A stretch of DNA of 14,868 bases, from positions 1-14,868 of the forward strand of contig DASTHS010000193.1 in assembly GCA_035718085.1 (NCBI GenBank), read 5' to 3'. This document shows, one piece after another, positions 1 through 5,750 of this stretch. A program made the translations under genes and the position numbers. Every line of letters begins with the position of its first letter. Position 1 is the stretch's first letter. Under the pieces are notes generated by a model. The model ran no database searches and had not been told where the DNA came from. It saw only the letters and a list, made by a program, of their open reading frames with translations. This DNA comes from DASTHS01 sp035718085 (lineage in GTDB: Bacteria > Actinomycetota > Acidimicrobiia > Acidimicrobiales > Palsa-688).

Positions 1-1
1 G

Positions 2-523
2 ATTGACAAGCAGGCGAAGGGCATCGCCGGGCGTGGCGTGCTGCTCGACGTGGCCCGCCAGAAAGGCGTCGACTGGATGCAGGCCGGCGAGGTGATCACC
101 CCAGCCGACCTGGAGACAGCCGAGCAGGCGCAGGGCGTGCGGGTCCGGCCCGGCGACATCCTTCTGTTCCGCACCGGCTGGCGGCGCAAGTTCCTCGAGG
201 AGCACGACCCGGCCGCGTTCATGGCCGGCGAGCCGGGCCTCGGCATGGCGTGCGCCGAGTGGCTCCACCAGCGCGAGGTCGCGGCCGTCTGCTCCGACAA
301 CTGGGCGATCGAGGTGCTGCCCGGCGAGATCGACGGCGAGGTGCTGAACGTGCACATGGTGTTGATCCGCGACATGGGCATGACACTGGGCGAGATCCTC
401 GACTTCGAGGAGCTCGCAGCCGACTGCGCCGCCGACGGCATCTACGAGTTCTTCTTCTGCGCCCCGCCGCTGAAGTTCACCCACGGGGTCGGCTCTCCGA
501 TCAACCCGCTGGCCATCAAGTGA
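2..523 (+). CDS. Cyclase family protein (kynurenine formamidase-like), 5' end cut off
   Basis: The reading frame is open from base 2 and ends in TGA, so the start lies before the window and about 173 residues remain. The segment reads like the C-terminal half of the cyclase/arylformamidase family (PF04199): a GRGVLLDVAR stretch near the window edge, then GDILLFRTGW, then CSDNWAIEVLPGE, VLNVHMVLIRDMG, and a final APPLKFTHGVGSPINPLAI tail of the type common in these proteins. Family members are metal-dependent hydrolases or cyclases acting on amides or polyketides. The HxGTHxDxPxH metal-binding motif would be upstream and is not visible, so activity cannot be judged. Its stop overlaps the next gene by four bases (GTGA), so the two are probably translated together. 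The substrate is unknown. Confidence 0.85.
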   Translation: MDKQAKGIAGRGVLLDVARQKGVDWMQAGEVITPADLETAEQAQGVRVRPGDILLFRTGWRRKFLEEHDPAAFMAGEPGLGMACAEWLHQREVAAVCSDNWAIEVLPGEIDGEVLNVHMVLIRDMGMTLGEILDFEELAADCAADGIYEFFFCAPPLKFTHGVGSPINPLAIK

Positions 524-876
524 GCGACGGGGTCGCTGTCGACCTCTACGGGCGGCCCACACTTGCCGAGCTCGTCGAGGCCGCACGCGACTTCCTCGCC
601 GACGACGTGATGGCCGCCACCGACGGTCGGGTGCAGTTCCACGCCCGCGTCGCGGTCAGGGTGCTCGACACGGTGCTGCGCGAGCTCGCCCTCGCGCCCC
701 GCCACATGGCCGAGCAGGGCGCGCGGCTGGCCGCGCTCGGGTACCCCGACGCCTGGGCGCTCGTGGCGGCCATCAGGGCCGGCCGCCACGACGACGACCT
801 CGACGGCCTGGCCGCCGCCCTGGAGCCCGAGGTGCGGGCCAAGCTCGAGGTCACCGACCCCCGCTACCTGGCCTGA
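520..876 (+). CDS. DUF6285 domain protein
   Basis: This is a 118-residue protein starting with GTG inside the GTGA overlap with the preceding cyclase stop, a typical translational-coupling arrangement. It looks like the DUF6285 family: an N-terminal YGRPTLAELVEAARDFL helix, FHARVAVRVLDTVLREL in the middle, AIRAGRHDDDLDGLAAALEP, and the C-terminal VRAKLEVTDPRYL, which is the most characteristic part. It appears entirely alpha-helical and soluble, with no signal peptide, membrane segment or obvious catalytic residues. The biochemical role of the family is not known to me. Related small proteins are often found near aminoglycoside-phosphotransferase-like and acyl-CoA dehydrogenase genes; here the partner is a cyclase-family hydrolase. 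The family assignment is from memory of the sequence pattern. Confidence 0.8.
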   Translation: MSDGVAVDLYGRPTLAELVEAARDFLADDVMAATDGRVQFHARVAVRVLDTVLRELALAPRHMAEQGARLAALGYPDAWALVAAIRAGRHDDDLDGLAAALEPEVRAKLEVTDPRYLA

Positions 877-897
877 GCTCGCCGGCACCGCGGGCGC

Positions 898-1881
898 TCA
901 GGCCTGCCGGCCGAGCTCGGCCAGCAGGCGGTCGTCGTCGGTGAAGTCGAACTCGTAGAGGTCGCGGCCGCCGGCGTCGTACCACGCCCACGAGTCGGTG
1001 CACGCAGCCGCCAGGCCGAAGCGGGGCCGCCAGTCGAGGTGCGCCAGGGCCTTGGCGATGGAGATCACCGTGCCGCCGGCGGTGCCCTCGTGCCAGTGCC
1101 CGACCGGCTTGCCCCACCCTCGCAGCACGTCGAGCGGCACGTGCACCACGTGGGGCTCGACGCCCGCCGCCCGGGCGAAGAGATGCACGGTGCCGAGGAT
1201 GCTGGCGAACTCGGGCCCCGCTGCGTTGTAGGCCTCGCCGGCCACCAGCGGGTTGCCGAGCAGGGCGACGAGGAGACCGGCGGCGTCGTCGACGTGCACC
1301 AGGTGCACGAACGGGAAGCCGTCGCCCGGAACGAGCACCGGGCGCCCCTGCTCGAGGCGGGCGAAGAACCCGGGGTCGCGGGTGGGCAGCGGGCTGCGCG
1401 GGCCGATGGTGTGGCCGACGCGCACGCTGGTGGCCGGGAAGCCCGTCGACGCGAACCTGTCGAAGAGGAAGCGCTCGCAGCGAGCCTTGTTCACCCCGTA
1501 GGCCCGCAGCGGCTGGTCGTCGACGGTGTCGTGCAGGCGGGCGTGTTCGGTGATCGGCTGCACGAAGCTGCGGCGGTAGACGGCGACCGAGCTGGTGAAC
1601 ACGTAGTGGGCCACCGCGCCGTCGAAGAGGTCGACGAGCTCCTCGAGGTCGGCCACCTCGTAGGCGGTGTTGTCGAAGACCGCGTCGACCGACCCGACCA
1701 GGCCGCGGACCGCAGCCGGCAGCGCACCGCCAATGCGACGGTCGACGTGGATGCGCGCCACGCCCTCGGGCAGCTCCGCCTCGTGGCTGTTGGCCACGGT
1801 CACCTCGTGACCGGCGGCGGCCAGCTGGCGCACCAGGCTCAGTCCGATGTAGCGGTTGCCTCCGAGCACCAGCACCCGCAT
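898..1881 (-). CDS. NAD-dependent epimerase/dehydratase family protein (extended SDR)
   Basis: This is a 327-residue extended short-chain dehydrogenase/reductase. The N-terminal MRVLVLGGNRYIG (residues 1-13) is the nucleotide-binding glycine motif. FTSSVAVY around residues 95-102 supplies the active-site serine, and AYGVNK (Y128, K132) is the YxxxK catalytic pair. Such proteins oxidise, epimerise or dehydrate nucleotide sugars or related substrates with NAD(P); the substrate here cannot be read from sequence. I chose ATG at 1881 because a minus-strand G-rich ribosome binding site (AGGGGGG) sits about six bases upstream; a GTG at 1884 is the alternative. The gene faces the DUF6285 gene with a 21-base gap and has its own promoter region with a TetR-type palindrome. 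No TetR gene lies in the window. Confidence 0.9.
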   Translation of the reverse strand: MRVLVLGGNRYIGLSLVRQLAAAGHEVTVANSHEAELPEGVARIHVDRRIGGALPAAVRGLVGSVDAVFDNTAYEVADLEELVDLFDGAVAHYVFTSSVAVYRRSFVQPITEHARLHDTVDDQPLRAYGVNKARCERFLFDRFASTGFPATSVRVGHTIGPRSPLPTRDPGFFARLEQGRPVLVPGDGFPFVHLVHVDDAAGLLVALLGNPLVAGEAYNAAGPEFASILGTVHLFARAAGVEPHVVHVPLDVLRGWGKPVGHWHEGTAGGTVISIAKALAHLDWRPRFGLAAACTDSWAWYDAGGRDLYEFDFTDDDRLLAELGRQA

Positions 1882-1902
1882 CACGAACCCCCCTGGTCGA
1901 TC

Positions 1903-1914
1903 GAACGATCGTTC
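1903..1914. promoter_or_regulatory. Perfect 12-bp palindrome, TetR-type operator, upstream of the epimerase
   Basis: GAACGATCGTTC is its own reverse complement and has the ACGATCGTT core common in TetR/AcrR-family operators. It sits 22 bases before the epimerase ATG. It overlaps the expected transcription start of the -10-like TAGCCT found on the minus strand at 1924-1919, so a bound repressor would block initiation. An adjoining TCGATCGA (1897-1904) lengthens the symmetric region. The sequence is seen directly; the protein that binds it is inferred by type only. Confidence 0.55.
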
Positions 1915-1918
1915 AAGC

Positions 1919-1944
1919 AGGCTAGCCCTCGGCCCGAGTCGGGC
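1919..1944 (-). promoter_or_regulatory. Putative epimerase promoter with a second short palindrome
   Basis: On the minus strand TAGCCT (1924-1919) fits the actinobacterial TAnnnT -10 box. No convincing -35 box is seen. Between the -10 and -35 regions lies a 13-bp palindrome with arms GCCCGA and TCGGGC around one base (1932-1944), which may be a second protein-binding site. The stretch 1945-2001, up to the end of the next gene, shows nothing further that I recognise. Confidence 0.3.
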
Positions 1945-2001
1945 GCGCGGTGCCGACCCTCCGGACGGTCTTCCCCGCCGGGTGGGCGACGGGGCCGGAA
2001 G

Positions 2002-3342
2002 CTAGAAGATGTGCTCGAGCTTGTAGCCGAGGGTGACCGCCGGGCTGGCGGCAGTGACGTGCACGCCCGTGTGCAGCCCGTCCGGCCCGGTGACCGTCGC
2101 CACCTGCTGACCGGCCCGCACCGCCGTGCCCAGCGGCGTCACCGCGGCGGCGAGGTGCACCACGGTGCCCGGTACGGCCAAAAGGGTGAGCGGCGCGTCG
2201 GTCACGGCAGTGACGACCTTTCCTTGGGCGTTGCGCACCTGCAGCACGGGCGTGCCCGCCGGCAGCACCGTCTGGGGCGTCACCGCGGCGAGCTCGGTGT
2301 CGACGATCTTCTGGCTGGCCGCCTGCGCCGCGTTCACGAGCGTCGTCGTGTTGCGGGTGCCGACGTCCTGGCCCAGCACGGCGCCGTAGATGGTCGCCGG
2401 CTTGCCGTCGACGGGGTGGGTGGCGGCGAACATGAAGCAGCCGCCGGCGGTGATGTCGGAGCCGGTCTTGATCCCGGTGAACCCGTCGCTGCCGAGGATG
2501 GTGTCGTAGTTGTGCACCGCCCCGGCCTGGGGGAGGGTGGCGCTGTGCATCGCCACGATGGCGGCGAACACCGGGTCGGGCATGGCCGCCGCTGCCAGAA
2601 GGGCCTGGTCGTGGGCGGTCGACAGCGTGGTGCCCGCGAAGCCACTCGGGTCGGTGTAGGTCGTCGCCGTCATGCCGAGCGCCTTGGCCGCCGCCTGCAT
2701 CTTGGCGACGAAGGCGTCGGTGCTGCCGGCGTCCTGCTCGGCGAGCATGTCGGCGTAGTTGTTGCCCGACGGGATCAGCAGCCCCTCGAGCAGCTGCTGC
2801 TCGGTGAGCACCTCGCCCGCGGTCACCGGCACGATCGACTGGGCCTGGGCCTCCCGCTGGGCGTAGTCGGCGGCGTCGGCGGGCGTCACGGTGTAGCTGA
2901 ACCCCGGCTGGCCGGGGGCGAAGGGGTGGTCCTTGAGCACCACGTAGGCGGTCATCACCTTCGCCACGCTGGCGATCTGCACCGGCGACTCTTGCGGCGA
3001 CGCCGCCGTGGCCACCCCCGGGATCACGAACGCCCCCTGGCCCTGCGCCGGCCACGGCGCCGGGGGCGGCGTGCCGGGGGTCGTGACCGACGCCGCCAGC
3101 ACCGTGTGGGCGCGCAGCGTCGGTGCCGGTTCGGTCACCACCCGGATGGCGATGGCGACCACCACGACGGCAGCGACGATCAGGGCGACGAGGAACTTGC
3201 GTGCTGCGCCCCCGCCACGACGCGAGCCGCCCCAGTCGGAACGGCGCCGCCGCGACCGGCGGCTGCCGCCCAGCCCGCCTCGGCGGCCCTTGCCCAGGCC
3301 ACCCCTGCCGCCCACGCCGAGTGACGGTCGGCTGCTCACCAT
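2002..3342 (-). CDS. D-alanyl-D-alanine carboxypeptidase (S11/PBP5 family), membrane anchored
   Basis: A 446-residue penicillin-binding-type serine peptidase. All three active-site motifs are present: SVAK (S125 nucleophile, K128), SGN (192-194) and KTG (292-294), in the usual order. It should remove the terminal D-Ala from peptidoglycan stem peptides outside the membrane. A single hydrophobic segment at about residues 49-68 acts as a signal anchor. The 48 residues before it are very rich in Gly, Arg and Ser and probably form a disordered, positively charged cytoplasmic tail, unusual for DD-carboxypeptidases. A beta-rich C-terminal domain follows from about residue 370. The ATG at 3342 and the GTG at 3339 are both possible starts, and neither has a good ribosome binding site of its own. 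The strong one upstream belongs to a 10-codon frame that ends here, so translation may be coupled. Confidence 0.9.
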   Translation of the reverse strand: MVSSRPSLGVGGRGGLGKGRRGGLGGSRRSRRRRSDWGGSRRGGGAARKFLVALIVAAVVVVAIAIRVVTEPAPTLRAHTVLAASVTTPGTPPPAPWPAQGQGAFVIPGVATAASPQESPVQIASVAKVMTAYVVLKDHPFAPGQPGFSYTVTPADAADYAQREAQAQSIVPVTAGEVLTEQQLLEGLLIPSGNNYADMLAEQDAGSTDAFVAKMQAAAKALGMTATTYTDPSGFAGTTLSTAHDQALLAAAAMPDPVFAAIVAMHSATLPQAGAVHNYDTILGSDGFTGIKTGSDITAGGCFMFAATHPVDGKPATIYGAVLGQDVGTRNTTTLVNAAQAASQKIVDTELAAVTPQTVLPAGTPVLQVRNAQGKVVTAVTDAPLTLLAVPGTVVHLAAAVTPLGTAVRAGQQVATVTGPDGLHTGVHVTAASPAVTLGYKLEHIF

Positions 3343-3368
3343 GGCTGCTCGTTGCTCCGTGCGGTCAT
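3336..3368 (-). CDS. Ten-codon leader reading frame (MTARSNEQPW) before the carboxypeptidase
   Basis: On the minus strand GAGGAGG (3383-3377) lies eight bases before ATG 3368, the strongest ribosome binding site in this part of the window. The frame reads MTARSNEQPW and stops at TGA 3338-3336. That stop overlaps the carboxypeptidase GTG at 3339 as GTGA and lies just after its ATG at 3342. This could be a leader peptide feeding ribosomes to the carboxypeptidase. Alternatively, these codons may be the real N-terminus of the enzyme, separated by a one-base frameshift (sequencing error or true mutation). Too short for family recognition. Confidence 0.4.
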   Translation of the reverse strand: MTARSNEQPW

Positions 3369-3462
3369 CGTGGTCGCCTCCTCACGCCGGGGGTGCCCCG
3401 GGGGCCCGGGCGCTGGCACGCGTGGAGGCGGCTGGCGGCACGGGCACCGGCAGGGTCGGAGG

Positions 3463-3492
3463 ACGCTACCAGCAGCCGTCGCAGGCCGTCAC
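3463..3492 (-). promoter_or_regulatory. Putative carboxypeptidase promoter
   Basis: On the minus strand GTGACG (3492-3487, four matches to TTGACA) and TAGCGT (3468-3463, TAnnnT) are separated by 18 bases. The start would fall near 3456 and give a leader of roughly 90 bases before the 10-codon frame. The same TAGCGT hexamer is used on the other strand for the divergent oxidoreductase. Inferred from sequence alone. Confidence 0.35.
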
Positions 3493-3528
3493 GCCAGCGA
3501 CCCCAGGGTTGGCCTCACCGTCGCTCCC

Positions 3529-3568
3529 CTGACCCGGCCGGCCGGCCGGCCGGCGTAGCGTCGGCGCC
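3529..3568 (+). promoter_or_regulatory. Putative leaderless promoter with (CCGG)5 in the spacer
   Basis: TAGCGT (3556-3561) lies seven bases before ATG 3569, the spacing expected when transcription starts at or next to the start codon. No ribosome binding site is visible, which fits a leaderless message. CTGACC (3529-3534) matches TTGACA at four positions, but the spacer is 21 bases. That spacer consists almost entirely of CCGG units; the five-unit run is at 3534-3553. Losing one unit would give a 17-base spacer. Confidence 0.35.
3534..3553. repeat. (CCGG)5 tetranucleotide repeat
   Basis: Five perfect, self-complementary CCGG units in a row, just upstream of the quinone-reductase-like gene. 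Such short tandem runs can change length by slipped-strand replication and can fold into a hairpin. It also clusters sites for CCGG-, GGCC- and CCGGCC-type methylases and restriction enzymes. Confidence 0.85.
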
Positions 3569-4510
3569 ATGCGCGCCGTCGGAGTCGTCGAGTTCGGGGG
3601 GCCCGAGGCCCTGCAGGTGGTCGACGTGCCCGACCCGCCGATGCGGGACGGCCACGTGCGCATCCGGGTGCACGCCGCCGCGGTGAGCCCGACCGACACG
3701 TTCGTGCGCAACGGCGCCCGCGCCGAGGCCCAGCGCGCCGTCGGCCCGCCGCCCTACGTGCCGGGCATGGATGCCGCCGGCGTGCTCGCCGAGATCGGTC
3801 CCGGCGTCGAGACCGACCTGCAGGTCGGTGACCCGGTCATGGCCATCGTGGTGCCCAAGGGGTCGCGGGGCGGCTACTCCGAGCAGCTCGTACTGCCCGC
3901 CGACTCGGTGGTCCGGGCGCCCGCCGGGGCGTCCCACGCCGAGGCGTCGACCCTGCCGATGAACGGCCTCACCGCCCGGCTGGCCCTCGACGTGCTCGAC
4001 CTGCCCGCCGGGTCGGTGCTGGCGGTCACCGGCGCCGCTGGCGCCTTCGGCGGCTATGTGGTGCAACTGGCCAAGGCCGACGGCCTGACCGTGATCGCCG
4101 ACGCCTCCGACGCCGACGAGGCCCTCGTGCGCGGCCTCGGCGCCGACGTGGTCGTGGGCCGCGGCGACGGCTTCGCCGAGGCCGTGCGGTCGCACTTCCC
4201 CGATGGCGTCGACGGTGCCGCCGACGGTGCGTTGCTGCACCAGCTGCTGGCCCCGGCGGTGAAAGACGGCGGCATGGTCGTGACCGTGCGCGGCTACGGC
4301 GAGACGGTCGACCGGGGGGTCGAGTTCCGGCCCGTCTGGGTCAGCGAGTACTCCCGGGCCCACGACAAGCTCGACCGTCTCCGCCAGCAGGTGGAGCAGG
4401 GCCAAGTGACCCTGCGGGTGGCCGACGAGATCCCCAAGGAGCGCGCCGCCGAGGCTCATCGCCGCCTGGAGGCGGGCGGCGTGCGCGGCCGGCTGGTCAT
4501 CACGTTCTGA
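3569..4510 (+). CDS. NADP-dependent quinone oxidoreductase-like protein (MDR superfamily)
   Basis: A 313-residue medium-chain dehydrogenase/reductase of the zinc-free quinone reductase type. It has an N-terminal GroES-like domain with the MRAVGVVEFGGPEALQVVDVP start, PGMDAAG at 65-71, and VGDPVMAIVVPKGSRGGYSEQ around 86-106. A Rossmann domain follows with VTGAAGAFGG (153-162), the nucleotide-binding loop typical of NADPH:quinone reductases. The structural-zinc cysteine cluster of alcohol dehydrogenases is absent. It should catalyse NAD(P)H-dependent reduction of a quinone, enone or similar carbonyl in the cytosol; the substrate is unknown. It is transcribed alone, divergently from the carboxypeptidase. 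The ATG matches the usual family N-terminus and lies seven bases after a -10-like box. Confidence 0.9.
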   Translation: MRAVGVVEFGGPEALQVVDVPDPPMRDGHVRIRVHAAAVSPTDTFVRNGARAEAQRAVGPPPYVPGMDAAGVLAEIGPGVETDLQVGDPVMAIVVPKGSRGGYSEQLVLPADSVVRAPAGASHAEASTLPMNGLTARLALDVLDLPAGSVLAVTGAAGAFGGYVVQLAKADGLTVIADASDADEALVRGLGADVVVGRGDGFAEAVRSHFPDGVDGAADGALLHQLLAPAVKDGGMVVTVRGYGETVDRGVEFRPVWVSEYSRAHDKLDRLRQQVEQGQVTLRVADEIPKERAAEAHRRLEAGGVRGRLVITF

Positions 4511-4616
4511 CCCGGGCCACCATCTCCCACGCGCCCCGGCGGCCGCGCGGCCCACGCCGCCGTCGAGAGCAGCAGCGCTCCCCGGCCCGCACGCGCCGGA
4601 GAGGAGAGGCGACCGG

Positions 4617-4889
4617 TCAGGCGGCCGGCTCCACCAGCCCCGGCGGGGCGGCGTCGAGGATGCGCAGGATGGCCTCCGCCAGCCGACGGGCCGCCGCCGG
4701 GTCGAGCTCGAGCGCCACCCGGGCGGCGGCGCCGAGGGCCGGGTTGCGCACGTCGATGTTCAGCGTGTGGTCGGCCGGGGCGCTGACCGGGTGGTCAAGG
4801 TAGACCGAGGCGTCGGTCACCGGGATCCAGCCCTGGGCCGTCTTGCCGGCGCCCGACACGGCGAGCAGCTCGGTCTCGTAGGTGCACAT
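4617..4889 (-). CDS. DUF6295 family protein
   Basis: A 90-residue protein beginning MCTYETELLAVSGAGKTAQGW, followed by VYLDHPVSAPADHTLNIDVRNP and a helical end with ARVALELDPAAARRLAEAI. This matches my memory of the small actinobacterial DUF6295 family, in which the MCTY start, the KTAQGW stretch and the DHPxxAPxDHTLNID stretch are strongly conserved. Its function is unknown. Conserved Cys2, the Asp/His pairs and the aromatic residues could bind a metal or a small ligand, but that is speculation. It lies 10 bases after the dienelactone hydrolase stop on the same strand and is probably co-transcribed with it. No membrane segment is seen. Confidence 0.8.
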   Translation of the reverse strand: MCTYETELLAVSGAGKTAQGWIPVTDASVYLDHPVSAPADHTLNIDVRNPALGAAARVALELDPAAARRLAEAILRILDAAPPGLVEPAA

Positions 4890-4899
4890 GCCGGGACCC

Positions 4900-5640
4900 C
4901 TAGCCGAGCAGCCGACCGTAGAACGACCAGATCTTCTGCCACCCGTCGAGCGCCGCCTCCACCCGGTAGGCGGGCCGGTCGACGGAGAAGAACGAGTGGC
5001 CGGCGCCGTCGTAGGAGTGGAACTCGTAGGTCTTGCCGGCGGCGTCGAGCCCGGCCTTGATCTCGGCCACGTGCTCGGGCGACGGATACTTGTCGTCGTT
5101 GCCGAACAGGCCGAGCAGCTCGCAGCCGACCTTGTCCGCGTCGCCGATCAGCGGGCGCACCCGCAGCGGGAAGCCCTCGGGCACGTCCCCGACGATGAAC
5201 GCCCCGTAGCAGATGACCGCCGCGTTGATCGGCAGCCTGGTGGCGCACAGGAACGACTGGCGGCCCCCCGAGCAGTAGCCGATGGTGCCCACCTTGCCGT
5301 TGGCGTTCGACAGCCCCTTCAGCCAGGCGACGGCCCCCTGGACGTCGCCGACGAGCTCGTCGTCGTCCTTGCCGCCCTGGGCGCGCGCCTGGGCGGCGGC
5401 GTCGTCGGGCTCCGCACCCGGCGCCACCCGCCAGTAGAGGTTCGGGCAGATGGCGTTGTAGCCACCCACGGCGAGGGTGCGCACCACCTCCTTGCTCTCG
5501 CGGTCGTAGCCGGGCATGTGGTGGATCACCACCACCCCGCCGCGGGGGCTGCCGTCGAGGGGGCGGGCGGAGTACGCCTCGATCGGGTCGCCGCCCGCCC
5601 CGGTGATGGTGACCGTCTCTGCCAGCACTGCGTCGTACAC
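4900..5640 (-). CDS. Dienelactone hydrolase family protein
   Basis: An alpha/beta hydrolase of 246 residues if translation starts at GTG 5640. The DLH catalytic triad is visible: nucleophile Cys in GYCSGGRQ (C123), Asp in GNDDKYPSPEH (D182 or D183) and His in GAGHSFF (H215). VVVIHHMPGYD (37-46) and ICPNLYWR are also typical. Relatives open lactone rings or cleave ester-like bonds in aromatic degradation; the actual substrate is not known. The frame extends upstream to a TTG at 5721. I prefer GTG 5640 because GAGGGAG lies five bases before it, the N-terminus VYDAVLAETVTI fits relatives, and the skipped region holds a perfect inverted repeat and a -10-like box, as expected of a promoter. Confidence 0.85.
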   Translation of the reverse strand: MYDAVLAETVTITGAGGDPIEAYSARPLDGSPRGGVVVIHHMPGYDRESKEVVRTLAVGGYNAICPNLYWRVAPGAEPDDAAAQARAQGGKDDDELVGDVQGAVAWLKGLSNANGKVGTIGYCSGGRQSFLCATRLPINAAVICYGAFIVGDVPEGFPLRVRPLIGDADKVGCELLGLFGNDDKYPSPEHVAEIKAGLDAAGKTYEFHSYDGAGHSFFSVDRPAYRVEAALDGWQKIWSFYGRLLG

Positions 5641-5659
5641 GGGCGCTCCCTCGTTGTGC

Positions 5660-5682
5660 GCGCCGGTCGTGACGACCGGCGC
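5660..5682. promoter_or_regulatory. 23-bp perfect inverted repeat, operator-like
   Basis: Arms GCGCCGGTCGT (5660-5670) and ACGACCGGCGC (5672-5682) are exact reverse complements around a single G. It lies in the space between the dienelactone hydrolase and the divergent DsbA gene. It is 10 bases upstream of the hydrolase ribosome binding site and downstream of a minus-strand TACGTT (5703-5698). Its size and odd-centred symmetry suit a dimeric TetR- or MarR-type regulator. The inverted repeat is certain; the regulatory role is inferred. Confidence 0.55.
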
Positions 5683-5697
5683 TCCCGGCTGGGGAGG

Positions 5698-5703
5698 AAC
5701 GTA
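5698..5703 (-). promoter_or_regulatory. Putative -10 box for the dienelactone hydrolase
   Basis: TACGTT on the minus strand fits TAnnnT. A start about seven bases later would place the inverted repeat at 5660-5682 in the early transcribed region, as a roadblock-type operator. No clear -35 box at proper spacing was found. Confidence 0.25.
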
Positions 5704-5750
5704 GCCAAGGCGCCGGAACAACTCCCCACCCCGCCAGCGTTGACCCTGAC

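Noticed and set aside
1039..3324. Very long plus-strand open frame opposite the epimerase and carboxypeptidase genes
   Set aside because: It lies antisense to two clear genes and its translation is low-complexity Arg/Gly/Val/His sequence, the usual product of high third-position GC. No family features.
4511..4616. 106-base gap between convergent genes, searched for a terminator or small gene
   Set aside because: Only a weak six-base GGCGGC/GCCGCC pairing with a 12-base loop was seen and no T-run; not enough to call.
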